From contig BSBM01000036.1 of the NCBI GenBank assembly GCA_027924585.1, positions 7,123,001 to 7,187,000 of the forward strand: 64,000 nucleotides of DNA, written 5' to 3'. The stretch comes from Larix kaempferi. Its lineage: Eukaryota > Streptophyta > Pinopsida > Pinales > Pinaceae. Position 1 is the stretch's first letter. Each line of letters opens with the position of its first letter. The position numbers and the translations under genes were made by a program. Shown one piece after another: positions 11,690-23,093 of the stretch. The notes under the pieces are model-generated. The model did not search any database. It worked only from the letters and a program-made list of their open reading frames with translations, and had not been told where the DNA came from.

Positions 11690-12125
11690 AGTTGATATAG
11701 GAATATATATTTTTAATGATTAGTGTATATAATGCAAGAGATTGGGATTGGAATATATAAATTTTTTAATAACTAGTGTGTATATATAAAAAGGTTTGAA
11801 TTGGAGATACTCAGGAATATATAATTTTTAATGATTAGTATATATAAATTACGATATTGGAATATATAATTATTTTAATTTGAATAAGAGATATTAAGGA
11901 ATATATACTTTTTAATGATTAGTATATATATAATGTAAGAGATTGGAATATATAATTTTTTTAATGATTAGTGTGTTTATATATAATAGATTTGAATAGG
12001 AGATAGTAAGGAATATATAATTTTTAATTAGAGTAAGAACTTGGAAAACGTAATTTTTTTAATGATTGGTGTGTATTTTATATAAAGTTGAATGGAAAAT
12101 AGTATGTGGAATATATGTTTTTTTA
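11690..12125. repeat. AT-rich imperfect tandem repeat array
   Basis: Roughly five to seven copies of GGAATATATAATTTTTAATG and ATTAGTGTATATATA, alternating with GAGATTGG or GGAGATA spacers. Spacing is about 55-120 nt and the copies are degenerate. Confidence 0.75.
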
Positions 12126-12296
12126 ATTATTGACAAGATATATGTATTATTGATTTGTAAATATGAAGTTTATTTTTGATTAATATATAAATGTATATTG
12201 GATCAAACAAATTAGATTTTTTGATAGATTTTTAAGCGTGAAGTTTGTGCAGATTATGGGAAGTTTAGGTTTTCTATATTAATAATTTATAAGCTA

Positions 12297-12531
12297 GCTC
12301 GAACGAGCATAGCAATGGTTAGAGTATTTATGTTTATTATTTTTTCAAGGGATATATAGTCTTTACAAAAATCTCTTATAAGAGCTTTGTAATTTAACAA
12401 AAGAGAGTGATCGAGCTTGAACAAGCATAGCAATTGTTAGAGTATTTATATTTATTATGTTATCAAGGGAGATATAGTCTTTACAAAAATCTTTTATGAG
12501 AGCCTTGTAATCTAACAAAAGAGAGTGATCA
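12297..12531. repeat. 118-bp tandem duplication
   Basis: GCATAGCAATGGTTAGAGTA at 12307 recurs at 12425 with one difference, and homology runs through AACAAAAGAGAGTGATC in both units. Non-coding. Confidence 0.9.
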
Positions 12532-12649
12532 CTAGAAGCATAGTACTTAGAAAAATAAACGACCATAGAGCATAATTTGGAAGATAAGGAGAACCTAAAG
12601 AACATAGACATTGAGGACATTTCTCTGAACCTTAAAAGTTAGCAAAAAC

Positions 12650-13159
12650 ATAAACTTGGTAATTTGAAGAGAATTATGATTCTTCATAAGAACATGTGGT
12701 GGTCTTAACCGTGCAAATTAGAGAAAAAACAAGATATACAAAGATAAATAATGCATGAAATACAATATTATATTGTAGAATAATTGATCAAAGGAAATGG
12801 GCAATATGCATGCTACATAAACAACTCTTGTATTATGATAATCACTTTCAGAAGCAATATTCACATGCCTCTCAAGTTTGGGCGACCTTTCATTAGAGCA
12901 CGACTTAGATACAATAATTATTGACAAAATAATCCATAGCCTCCTAGTTTTCTAAATAAGCTTTCAATATCTCAAAATCCTTATTACTTGACTTGGTCCA
13001 TAATTAATGAGTACCAACTAACTAGTGGACCTTAATTAATAGAGATACCCTTATTACATTAATACTCTACTACCAAATAGTGAGCTTTATTCAAAGGTTA
13101 TGGCCTCATACATGGCATGACTAACTACTAAAGTAGTGAGTTCAGGTGTGACGCTACCA
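12650..13159 (-). mobile_element. Probable LTR of an old chromovirus (Gypsy-5), outer end undefined
   Basis: On the minus strand a purine tract AAGGGGGAGGA (complement of 13162-13172) is followed by TGGTAGCGTCACACC. This is the arrangement of a polypurine tract followed by an LTR start, TG at 13159. Upstream of the tract, after joining across the TRIM-like insertion at 13212-19206, the frame reads as a chromovirus C-terminus. The distal LTR boundary was not located; 12650 is a guess. Confidence 0.4.
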
Positions 13160-13211
13160 TGTCCTCCCCCTTCAAAAGCACTGTTGTCCTCAATGTTGAA
13201 GATGAGGAAAT
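13160..13211 (-). pseudogene. Gypsy-5 pol 3' end and polypurine tract (left piece)
   Basis: Minus-strand sequence continues the chromodomain fragment at 19207-19305 once the intervening element and one copy of its target duplication are removed. The joined reading has QQFPHLQH then TGA, closely parallel to QQQFPHLKL then TGA at the end of Gypsy-3, followed by the same GGACAA and a G-rich tract. This identifies both the family and the insertion point. Confidence 0.6.
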
Positions 13212-13502
13212 TGTAAAGTTAATCTTGACTCAGTTAAAGTGTTAAAGATGGGTTTACGTTGATAGTTTGTGGGCCCATGGTTTTGTGTTTAACCCATGGT
13301 ATTGCATTTGATGAAGCTTTACTTAAAGGCTTGATTAACTCAAATGTAAGGTGCCTAAAGTGGTTGTGAGGAATGGATTGGTCAAGGGTAATAGATCTAT
13401 TGTTTTTGGTTTTCCCAGTTTGGGTTTCCAAGATAAAAATATTCTTCTTCAATGTGTGTGTTTGCTTATTATATGTAATATTTGTTTTATTATTTCCTAA
13501 CA

Positions 13503-14002
13503 ACTTCTATCAAATCCAAAGGTCTATTTGGCTTATAAACTCATGGGAAAGGAGGGTTCCAGGTTCGAGCAGGAAAACCATGGCAAGATGAGACACTAGT
13601 GGACATGAGAAGGAAATAATAACATTGGATGCAAGATCGATGTGTGGTTTATTGTAAATAAATCTCTTAGTTGAAGATAAGCTAAAGATGGAAACACATG
13701 AAAAAGTCATTGCAAAGACATCAAGTGGAGCATTGGAAGCACACGGAAGATGTGGATGAAGAAGTGATCGGTTCACTGTATTGGAATAAGTTTTATGGAG
13801 TTTGATGTAGCCACAATGTAAATGGGCATATGACTATAGGACCTTTTTAGGCTTGCGTACCCCTAGTTTATTAGCTCACCTATGAAAAATCTAGATGTAA
13901 ATTGAGGTAGACTAGAGGGGGAGGCATGTTGTATTCTTAGATACCCACTTAAAACTTTGAGGGGGGTTGGTCTTTACCCCAAGTCAAGTTTAAAGGGGTA
14001 AA
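13503..14002 (+). other. Internal region of the TRIM-like element
   Basis: No open frame with gag or pol similarity. It contains GGTTCGAGC near 13562, resembling a tRNA B-box, without a convincing A-box. It ends in a purine-rich stretch (GAGGGGGGTTGG, then AAAGGGGTAAA) before the right LTR. Confidence 0.5.
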
Positions 14003-14144
14003 TGTTAACTTAATCTTTACTCGATTAAATAGTTAAAGATGGTTTTACCATTGATGGGCCAATGGTTTTGGGCAAACCATAGTATTTTCCCATAGTATTG
14101 CATGTGATGAAGCCTACTTAAAGGCTTGAGTACAACTCCATTGC

Positions 14145-15762
14145 TGTAACGTCCCCGTCTCTCTATCCAATGCAAGGGAGGGAATATGACTAAAACATGG
14201 GGTGTTTAATTCGTTCCCAAAGCCATAATGATAAAATTTTGCCATTTAAAATAAGATGCACAATTAATTTACACATCGGAATTAAACATATTAACACACA
14301 GCTAGAATGGAATGCATCAACATATTTAACCCAAGCAAATGATGAATCATTCACACATGGAACCAATCCCATTCTCATGCCATTCACAGATTTTATATCA
14401 ATTTCATTTACATGAATAATTAATATCCTGAATTAACACAATGCAAAACACATAATGCATATAATTTACATCACAGAGAACACTTATCTTTGAGATGAAG
14501 TTGTCCAACAACTGGCTATGTGAGAGCAACGTTCCACCCAACCATAGATTTCTGTCCAGCTTGTATTCTTTCAGCTGAGAGATCGCCCCCGAGCTGGGTT
14601 GTGTATCCACTAAGGAGGAATTAGCTGGGCTCACTCACAGCCATGGTTTCACTCAGCAACTATGCTAAGCCAACACACAGTTGGGTTTATCAAGCATACA
14701 AGAAGATAGAGGAAGGCAATGCTAAGCCAGTGAGCTCAACCACAGAGCTACATGCATCTCAAGTTAATTCAAACAGTCAAGGCACCCACAATACCTACCA
14801 CACCCAACATAAGGAAAGTCCCCTTCTCTGCTGCATAGTCCCTCAAGCATCTCTTCCCTCCAGTGCTCTTCAGGATGGGCATAGAAAGGTCCAGCTGTTA
14901 ATTCTTTGAGATTCTAGCCTTCACTGGGTTTATTAAGCAAACCCAACCTCTGCTCTGTCATTCATAGTTGGATTTCTCAAAACTCTGTCATCAAATAACT
15001 CAATCTCGTCACTGGTTTTTTGGACTATAAAAGCTGGGTTTCCCAATGGATTTCGGGGTATCTAATACCCTCAAATTTGCCCCAAGGTTCATATCTATGG
15101 ATCTCCCATTGGATTTTACTATCCAATACCAAATCTGGGCATTTTTGGCTCTTCAAAACGTGGGTTCTTTCAAAGTTGCGATTTCTGGTTTTTCTCTCTG
15201 CTGGCAATTCATTTTTTTGATGGAAAATGATGTTGATCCCTTCCACAATGGAATGGGGATGAGGAAGAAGCAACTCCCATGAGGTAGAGTGGCTTGTGGT
15301 ACAAGAAAACAGAGCCCATACCTGCAAATACGAATTTCTGGGTTGCCCATACTCCATTGAAGCCATGGACTGAAATCCTCAACTACTTCCTTAGAACATA
15401 AATAAATGTCATCAAGGAAAGTCAAATGGGTTCTCACAATGACATTTGGAAGCTTATGGCTCAATCCCACAACCCCCTCACCACTCCCTAGTGGATACAC
15501 ATGGCCCCTTCTCATTGGTTTCTTCCATAGCCAGTTTTGGTATTTTATTGCAATATTAATATTTACATCAATTTACAATATTCCGTGGCTTAATAGCACA
15601 TGAGTATCAAAATATCAAATACTTGCTTGTTTTAAATAAAATCCGAACATAAACTAGCGGGGCCTTAGCCTTGAGCTCCACACTAAGGAAACATACAACG
15701 CATGTATACAATATTTACATTAAAAGCCAATATTTCACAGGGGTCAAAATTGGGGTATTACA
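14145..15762 (-). repeat. Gypsy-1 3' LTR (full length)
   Basis: In element sense it runs TGTAATACCCCAATTTTGAC...GGGGACGTTACA. Its first 241 bp (15522-15762 on the + strand) match 18784-19024. The polypurine tract lies immediately before it, at 15763-15777. Confidence 0.9.
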
Positions 15763-15777
15763 TTCCCCTCCCCCTTA
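15763..15777 (-). other. Gypsy-1 polypurine tract
   Basis: Complement reads AAGGGGGAGGGGAA directly abutting the LTR start TGTAATACC. It serves as primer site for plus-strand DNA synthesis. Confidence 0.85.
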
Positions 15778-18700
15778 GAACAACACCGTCCTCAGTGTCC
15801 TCAAAACTAAACAAAAATGGGAATGCCTCTCTCATGGCATCCTCCAGCTCCCATGTAGCCTCATCGAGACTAAGGTGCTCCCATTGGACCTTTACCTTCC
15901 TGATGGCTCTGTTTTGGAGCAAAGTGACCTTCTTGTCAAGGATGCACATAGGCTCTACTTGGAACTCTCCCTCAGGTTCCACCTGTATCACATTCCAATC
16001 AATCATATGATTATGATCATGTACATACTTCTTAAGCAAAGATACATGGAAAACATTATGAGCTCTTATGTTAGCAGGCAATGCAAGTCTATATGCAACT
16101 GGCCCTATCCTATCAAGGACTTCAAATGGCCCACAATATCTTGGTGACAACTTGGCACAACTCCCCAACTTGAGAGAACTTTTCCTTGGTTTCACTCTCA
16201 AATAAACATGATCCCCAATCTGAAATTCCTTGTGCACTCTTTTCAAATCTGCATAACTCTTCTGCATGTCCTGAGCTGCTTTTAAATTCTGCCTAATCTT
16301 AGCAACTTCCTATTCCATTTCCTTGATCATTTCTAGTCCAAGTACTACCCTGTTCACCGGACTATCCCAATTCACTAGATTCTTGCATCCCTTACCATAC
16401 AATGCTTCAAATGGACTCATTCCCAAGGATGCATGATGTCCATTATTGTATGCAAATTCTACTAAATGTAGGAAATCTTCCCACTTGGATGGTTTATCCA
16501 TCACATACATTCTCAGCATGTCTTCAAGAACCTGACTCACCCTCTCAGTTTGGCCATCTGTTTGAGGATGATATGCTGTATTGAAATTCAATTTAGTTTC
16601 CAATTCCTGAAATAATCCCTTCCAAAAATTGGAAGTGAACTTTGTGTCACGATCATAAATTATTGCCTTAGGCAATCCATGCAACTTGAATATCTCTCTC
16701 ATGAAGATGTTTGCAATGTCATTATCCTTGTGAATGGACTTGACTGGAATAAAGTGAGCTACCTTTGATAACTTGTCCACCACAACCATGATTGAATCAT
16801 GCTTCTTCATTGTCATGGGCATACCTGTTATAAAATCCATAGAGATCACTTCCCACTTCCATTTCGGAATGGGTAAGGGCTGCAAAAATCATGTTGGATG
16901 TTGGTGTTCTGCCTTGACTTGTTGGCACTTCTAACACCTAGAAATATACTCAACTATGTCCTTCTTCATACCATGCCAAAAGTATTGCTCCCTTGCTGCT
17001 GTTATAGTCTTCTGATATCCTGGATGTCCAGAGTATGGCATTTGATGAATTTCATCCATCACTAGCTTCTTCAAATATGCACTATTTGGAATGTACAGTC
17101 TATCCTTGTAGATGAGGATATCGTCTTCACCAAGCTGATATCCTGCATACTTTTCATCCACATTACCTTGCTGCATCTTCTCTTTAATTTGAAGGCAAGT
17201 TTCATCACTGTGCTGGGATTCAATAACTCTTGTCTTCAAGTCTGATTTACACATACTTACTGCTGCAACATGAAATTTTCTACTAAGAGCATCTGCAACC
17301 TTATTCTCCTTCCCTTTTACATGCTTAATTTCAAAATCAAATTCACAAAGGAACTCCATCCATCTAGCTTGCCTAGCATTCAAGTTTGGCTGGTCAAACA
17401 AGTACTTCAAGCTCATGTGGTCTGTTCTAAGCTCGAATCTTCTTCCCATCAAATAATGTCTCCACATCTTAAGAGCATGCACTATGGCTTCTAATTCTAA
17501 ATCGTGTGTGGCATAATTCTTTTCATGCTCTTTTAACTTCCTTGACTCATAGCAAATCACAACGTCTTCTTGCATGAGCACTCCACCTAGCCCTTCAATG
17601 CAAGCATCTGTGCACACTACAAAATCCTTCTTTGGATCTGCTAGCTTCAAAACAGGAGCACTGGTAAGTAACTCCTTTAACTTCTAAAAACTTTTCTCAC
17701 ATTTTTCAGACCATACAAACTTGATGTTCTTTTTTTGCAATGAAGTGATCGGATGAGCTATCCTGGAGAAGCCTTCAATAAACCTTCTATAGTAACCGGC
17801 AAGACCCATGAAATATCTAACATCTGAAACATTCTTTGGAGTAGACCAATCCATGATGGAATTAATCTTCTCCGTATCCACTGCAATTCCTTCTTCATAA
17901 ATGACATGACCCAAATATTGAATCCTCTTTTGGTAGAACTCACACTTGCTTAACTTGGCATACGACTGATGTTCTCTAAGGACTTGTAACACCATCCTTA
18001 GATGTTCCTCAAGTTCTTCTTCATTCCTTGAATAGACAAGAATGTCATCCAAGAACACAATCACAAACTTATCCAAATATTTGCTGAAGACACTATTCAT
18101 GAGACACATGAACGTGGTAGGTGCATTGGTAAGACCAAATGGTACCACGGTGAACTCATAATGACCATATCTAGTTTTGAATGTCGTCTTGTGAATGTCT
18201 TCTTCTTTAATTCTCACTTGATGATAGCCAGACCTCAAGTCAATCTTTGAAAATAATTTAGCTTCCTTCATTTGATCAAACAAATCATCAATTCTTGGCA
18301 ATGGATACTTGTTCTTGACTGTCACTTTATTGAGCTGCCTGTAATCAATACACGGTCTTAAATTCCCATCTTTCTTCTTGACAAATAACACCGGTGCTCC
18401 CCAAGGAGACACACTAGGCCTGATATACCTTTTGTCCATTAATTCTTGCAGTTGCATCTTCAACTCCACCAACTCCGGTGTACTCATTCTATAAGGAGCT
18501 TTGGAATTCGGCGCTGCCTCTGGAACAAGATCGATGGTAAAATCAATATCTCTCTTTGGTGGTAGTCCCGACACCTCCTCCAGGAATACATCTTGAAATT
18601 ATTGCAATAATGAGAAATCTTCTATCCTTGGACCCTTGTCATCGAATGAATCTAACATATGAACTGCATATAATTGACAACCCTTCTTATAAAACTTTTT

Positions 18701-18783
18701 CAACTATAGGGCTGAAATCTGCCTTACTGAAACTTGCTTGGGAATTCCTCTTACCAATCTTGGCCTTCCCTCTTCATCAATGC
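15778..18783 (-). pseudogene. Gypsy-1 pol: RT, RNase H, integrase, chromodomain (broken)
   Basis: One former reading frame on the minus strand, beginning inside the protease-RT linker. RT carries [13 protein letters not shown] and the catalytic FLDDILVYS. RNase H has TDACIEGLGG, LELEAI, RTDHMSLKY and VADALSR. Integrase has the HHCC region (HPGYQ...CQQ) and the D,D,E core (SMDFITG, IIYDRDTKF, GQTERV). The C-terminus has the GPF motif and a chromodomain-like [17 protein letters not shown]. In-frame stops occur at 18604-18606, 17684-17686, 16931-16933 (TAG), near 16889 (TGA) and 16310-16312, so no full protein can be made. The first and third listed lie where conserved Gln or hydrophobic residues are expected. 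Confidence 0.93.
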
Positions 18784-19024
18784 CTTCCATAGCCAGTTTT
18801 GGTATTTTATTGGAATATTAATATTTACATCAATTTACAATATTCCATGGCTTAATAACACATGGGTATCAAAATATCAAATACTTGCTTGTTTTAAATA
18901 AAATCCGAACATACACTAGCGGGGCCTTGGCCTTGAGCTCCATGCTAAGGAAACATACAACGCATGTATACAATATTTACATTAAAAGCCAATATTTTAC
19001 AGGGGTCAAAATTGGGGTATTACA
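18784..19024 (-). repeat. Gypsy-1 5' LTR, truncated to 241 bp
   Basis: Matches the start of the 3' LTR without length change. The junction with pol at 18784 shows shared CTTCCATAG, but this may simply belong to the LTR. Confidence 0.9.
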
Positions 19025-19206
19025 ATTGCAAGGTGCCTAGAGTGGTTGGTGATGACCGGATTTTGGCCATGTCTTGGTCGGATTGGTCAAGGGTAATATA
19101 TCGATTGTTGTTGGTTTCCCAATTTGGTTTTCCAGGGTAAAAATCTTTTTGTTCACTATGTGTGCTTTCTTATTATATGTATTTTGTGTTTTATTATTTT
19201 CTAACA

Positions 19207-19305
19207 AAAATTGCTGCAAAATCCCTTTAGGTTCCCAAGTAGCATCTTCAAGTTTCGTATCATTCCACTAGATCAATATATCCTCAATGATTGTATTCCT
19301 GCATA
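19207..19305 (-). pseudogene. Gypsy-5 chromodomain fragment (right piece)
   Basis: Minus-strand reading contains NTIIEDILI, a stop, then WNDTKLEDATWEPKGILQQF, the C-terminal chromodomain signature of plant chromoviruses. It is separated from its polypurine tract and LTR (13211 leftwards) by the TRIM-like insertion. Similarity is lost upstream of about 19305. Confidence 0.75.
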
Positions 19306-20240
19306 ATTAACATTCTTATTAATGCTTAAATTTCACACACATGTGAAATTTTAGCCAATATTGCAGTAAGACTTCATCAACATATAGCATGCAGCCCACC
19401 GAAGACATCCTCATCAAATCCCTAAAGCAACATGAGTCCAAAAATGCCAAAAAATGATCAAAAGAAGAGGTAGTGCAGGTAAAGCCATGTTAGATTGCAC
19501 TATAGTGTGTGTTACCAGTTCCATGCTCGCGTTAGCCTAGTACATATTATCCTTTGAGATACACACTACTGTAAAAAACAACGAGATCTCAACCATCATC
19601 CGCGCATTGAAGGCTCATGAAAGATCCCTTACCAACTGAAATTTGAATTTGGCTCTTCAAGCATTGAATAGCCCCCTTTGTGTACCTTGGATCTAGTTCA
19701 TGAGGTGATGGATTTCACTCTTGGATCTAGATGTTTCTTGGCCACCTCTTGGCCTATAAAAGGAAGCCATGGGCATGCATCTAAGTAGAGGAAATTAAAG
19801 CAAGGTTATGCTGTTGGAATTGTTTTGGAACTTTCTCATAGTCCAACTCTTCCTACACCTCTTGTCATTCTTCAAGCTCCCTTTCCACCTTCCTCCACAG
19901 GACAAGTGTTTCTCTCATTTGTTCTTCAAGTTATTTAGCATTTAGTGTGGAAAAAAAGTACCTCCCTAGGGGATATTGTTGGCTTCCTTTGAAGCTTGCA
20001 CTTCCTAGGTGTCTGTTGTAGGTACAACAGGTCCCATGTTTTCAATAAAACATGAGAGCCCCCAATTTTATATGCAAAGGTAATGATTAAATTCCTCAGT
20101 CATTTTGAGGTTTTTCATCCTACTTTTCATGCTTTGATGTCCTTGTCATGATCTGATTTAGTTAATAAATTCCTCTTTGAGATTTCATTCATTGTTTGTG
20201 TATTTTTGTGAGTTGCAGAAAGAGTTATTTTTCCCTTAAA
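19306..20240. other. Unassigned repeat-like DNA
   Basis: Mixed composition, no coding similarity recognised. May belong to the same unknown element as the dyad array that follows. Confidence 0.4.
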
Positions 20241-20605
20241 ATTTGTTCTCTCCGCAACCTGGAACCCACAATGCGGATTGCAGGAGCTTGGTTTTTGAGT
20301 TTGAAAACTTTTTTGTTCCGCAACTCGCAACCTGCAATGCGGATTGCAGAATCATTTTTCAATAATTGCGGTTTGTTGCACCCGTAACCCGCAATGCGGA
20401 TTGTGGGAACACCTTTTAAATTAGTTTTGCACTTTGCGATCCCGCAACCCACATTTTACGGAATGCAAATTGCAGGAACTTCTTGTTTGATAATGTTTAG
20501 AGTTGTGATCCCGCAACCTGCAACCCACAAATTGCGGATTGCGGATTGTGGGAAGGATGTATATATTTTCAAAATAAAACTTCCGCAACTCTGCTTCCGC
20601 ATGTT
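20241..20605. repeat. Array of CCGCAA / TTGCGG dyads (locus 1)
   Basis: About six short imperfect palindromes, each built from CCGCAACC..GCAATGCGGATTGC or variants, spaced by 35-60 nt of unrelated AT-rich sequence. Examples lie at about 20251, 20318, 20382, 20436, 20510 and 20583. The same motif type recurs at 45.47 and 52.05 kb. No Cas genes or identical spacers exist; this is a eukaryotic repeat, not CRISPR. Confidence 0.75.
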
Positions 20606-21548
20606 TAATCTTGACCATTGACTTGTCTTGATCCCGCGGATGAGATTACACTGCGTGATTTGAATACTTATTTGGATTGTTTCAATTTTGCTTTTTGATT
20701 CATTTGCGTTGGTTCCATAATCTCGGTGGTTAACTTACCATGTTGTTCTTCACATTCCCCACTTGGATTTGGTCTTCACTGCACGAATTGATTATTTGAG
20801 ATGATAGCTGGTTATTACCTTCATTAAGGGATTTTGATTGATCTTATGGTTTCTTCTCTTATGATTTTAGATATTGCATTAGTCTGATATTTGAGCTTGA
20901 TGGAGTTTTATTTTAACTTTTGCATGTCTACAGTCATAATGTAAATAATCTTAGTCTTTGGGTTATTTTCTTATATTAGTTTAATATTTTTAATGTTTAG
21001 TTTAATCTTATTGAAATCTTTTAAATATTTATAGTTATGCTTTGACTTTCATTAACTTAATTTATGTATCTCATTAAATCCATATATTAAATTTATACAC
21101 AATTGGATGTTATGAAAATTAAAAGAACACATGTTTTAGTTTGTTTGAATCATAAATTCTCTAATTTCTATGAGATTGGTTTTATGATTATTTGAAAATT
21201 TATGCGATTAAAGTTCAACGTTCAAAATTAGTTTGATCATGGATAAGTCTTTTCATTTTTAACAAGCTATTTTGATTTTGATTCCATTTATTATTGTGCA
21301 AAATGAAACATTATTATTATTTTCTTGGTTTTCTATTCTTGGAAAATGATTATGTTAGAAACTTATTTATGGAATTCATTAACTCTCCTATATTATAGGG
21401 GTGATTCTTTTCCTATATATGTAACTTGTTTCCAACATTTATTTTCTTAAGAATTAAATTGTAAATAGTTTTGATTTTTACTTCTAGTTTTAGGATTTTC
21501 AGATATTGGATTTTCTTCGTAAATAATTTCTAGATTTTCTTTCTAAAC
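20606..21548. other. AT-rich unassigned DNA bordering the LINE 3' end
   Basis: No reading frame or repeat was recognised. It ends at the LINE poly(A) tail. Confidence 0.4.
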
Positions 21549-21747
21549 TTTTTTTTTCAGCGAAAAAAATCTACTATTGATATTCCAGGAGAATCAAATA
21601 GTACAACGAAGTTCTTGATTCATGAACTGAATCATCAAAATCTGATCACAAGATCGAGCTTACACAATCATTGTCATTACAATCTTCTAAAAAAACCATA
21701 GCTGAAAGACTGCAAGCCTCTACAAAAAGAGAAAAAGATCCAACAAC

Positions 21748-22370
21748 TTAGTAAAAAAAATAGATTTCACCACTATCCACAATGGCATTTTCCAGCCATT
21801 CTTCCCATATAAGCTGACCTTCCAAGCCCTCCAAAGCCTGTTTTGAAACTTTATCCGCCATTGAGTTGTTTTCTCTATAAATATGCTCAAAGGATATATT
21901 GTGTTGTAGAGCGATCTCTCTTTGAGTGCAAATGCACCAATGATGAATACTAGTGACGTTGAGCTTGAAATGCCCCATTTCCCACTTAATTGTTACCCGT
22001 GAGTCACAATAGACTTTAAGGTTTACTAAACCAAAAATGTTTGCCAATTTAAGAACACACCAAAGGGCCATAAGTTCTGCTTTCATATTTGAACCAACAC
22101 CACAGTTGAGGCGTACAGTAAAGTGGTGTTCCTCATTCAGAAAGATAACCCCTCCTACTGCACAAATCCCATATTGAGATGCTCCATAAAATAAAGGATA
22201 GGTTGATTTACTTTGAGAGTGAAAATATGAACTCTGTCAACTTTTACTCTGTAATCATCATCCTTATAAGCCAAGAACATCTTTAGAGCAGTCAATCCAC
22301 ATACCTTTTCATTTGGTTGAATATTTTGGAAAATGGCACAGTTCCTAGTTTACCATATAGCCCAAGAAAT
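21748..22370 (-). pseudogene. LINE ORF2 RNase H domain
   Basis: Minus-strand frame 22086-21748 reads KAELMALWCVLKLA, YCDSRVTIKWE and IYRENNSMADKVSKQAL, the standard order of the RNase H-like domain at the ORF2 C-terminus. It ends in a natural-looking TAG at 21748. Between 22087 and 22370 the connecting segment has several stops, so the domain is separated from the rest of ORF2. Confidence 0.85.
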
Positions 22371-23093
22371 TCATATTGCAATGCTGAAACAAGACTTACA
22401 GTTTCTGAACCAGTTTAATAAACAAAATTTGAATTCACCCACATCCCAAGGACGGGTAATCTTCATAAATGCTGAGATATAAACCCAGACTTTGGTAGTA
22501 AAGATGCAATTGACAAAGAGATGTTGAGAAGTCTCGGTTGTAGCCAAGCAAAGGCTACACCTACTTGGACCAATCCAGCCACGCTTAAGCAGATTCTCCC
22601 AGGTCTTAAGTTTATCTTGCATAGCTAACCACAATAAGCATTTTACTTTCAAAGGGATAGGCCATTTCCAGAGTCTCTTGTACCACCAGTCTTGAGGAAA
22701 GATGTTATTACTTTGAATTATTCCTATGTATGCAGATTTTGCAGTGACTGTTCCAGATATAGCATTCCCACTCCATACCAGACGATCAGGTTCAAGATTG
22801 ATTTTCACACCAGCAGAGTTTAAGGCTCTAGTATATCTTTCCCATTCATAAGCATATACGCCAGAAAGACCAAGATCATTTGAATTCATCCACACAACAG
22901 AGCTGTCACCATTTCTAAGAATCAAAATTTTGTCAAGAGTGTTCAACCCGATAACGTGTAGGTAATTGACTAAAGAAGTGGAAAGTAGATAAGAGTCTTC
23001 CAAGCCTAAAAACTGATCCAACCCAACTCTGGTATTAGCACCTAATCCCACTTGCCATAAAAGATCATTCTTGATCCAATTGTAGACTTTCAT
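22371..23093 (-). pseudogene. LINE ORF2 RT C-terminal connection and zinc-binding domain
   Basis: Contains the linker SAKSAY-type motif (TVTAKSAYIGII), WWYKRLWKWPIPLKVKCLLW and the zf-RVT segment (KTWENLLKRGWIGPSRCSLC...HLFVNC). This is the same architecture as the dead copy at 2085-3099. The frame ends in a stop at 22371-22373. Confidence 0.85.

Larger units (their letters stand above)
14145..19024 (-). mobile_element. Gypsy-1, Ty3 chromovirus, internally deleted
   Basis: Flanked by an exact 5-bp target duplication ATTGC (14140-14144 and 19025-19029), and it interrupts the right LTR of the TRIM-like element. It lies in minus orientation. The 3' LTR is full length (14145-15762, 1,618 bp). 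The 5' LTR survives only as its first 241 bp (18784-19024), joined directly to pol at about 18784, so the rest of the 5' LTR, the primer site, gag and probably protease are deleted. The 241 bp shared by the two LTRs differ at about nine positions by eye. Confidence 0.93.
13212..19206 (+). mobile_element. TRIM-like short LTR element, right LTR split by Gypsy-1
   Basis: The left LTR is 13212-13502 (TGTAAAGTTAATC...CCTAACA). The right LTR is 14003-14144 plus 19025-19206 (TGTTAACTTAATC...TCTAACA). The two share long runs such as TATTGCATTTGATGAAGC (with differences), GATTGGTCAAGGGTAATA and TTATTATATGTA. The internal region is only about 500 bp and non-coding, so total unspliced length is about 1.1 kb, typical of TRIMs. 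The flanks are GAAAT on the left and AAAAT on the right, a 5-bp target duplication with one mismatch. The orientation is set by AAAGGGGTAAA just before the right LTR. No tRNA-iMet primer site is visible after the left LTR. It inserted into the Gypsy-5 pol end. Confidence 0.7.

Noticed and set aside
20196-20621. Apparent proteins with RIAG-type repeats on both strands
   Set aside because: They are translations of the CCGCAA/TTGCGG dyads and not a conserved protein.
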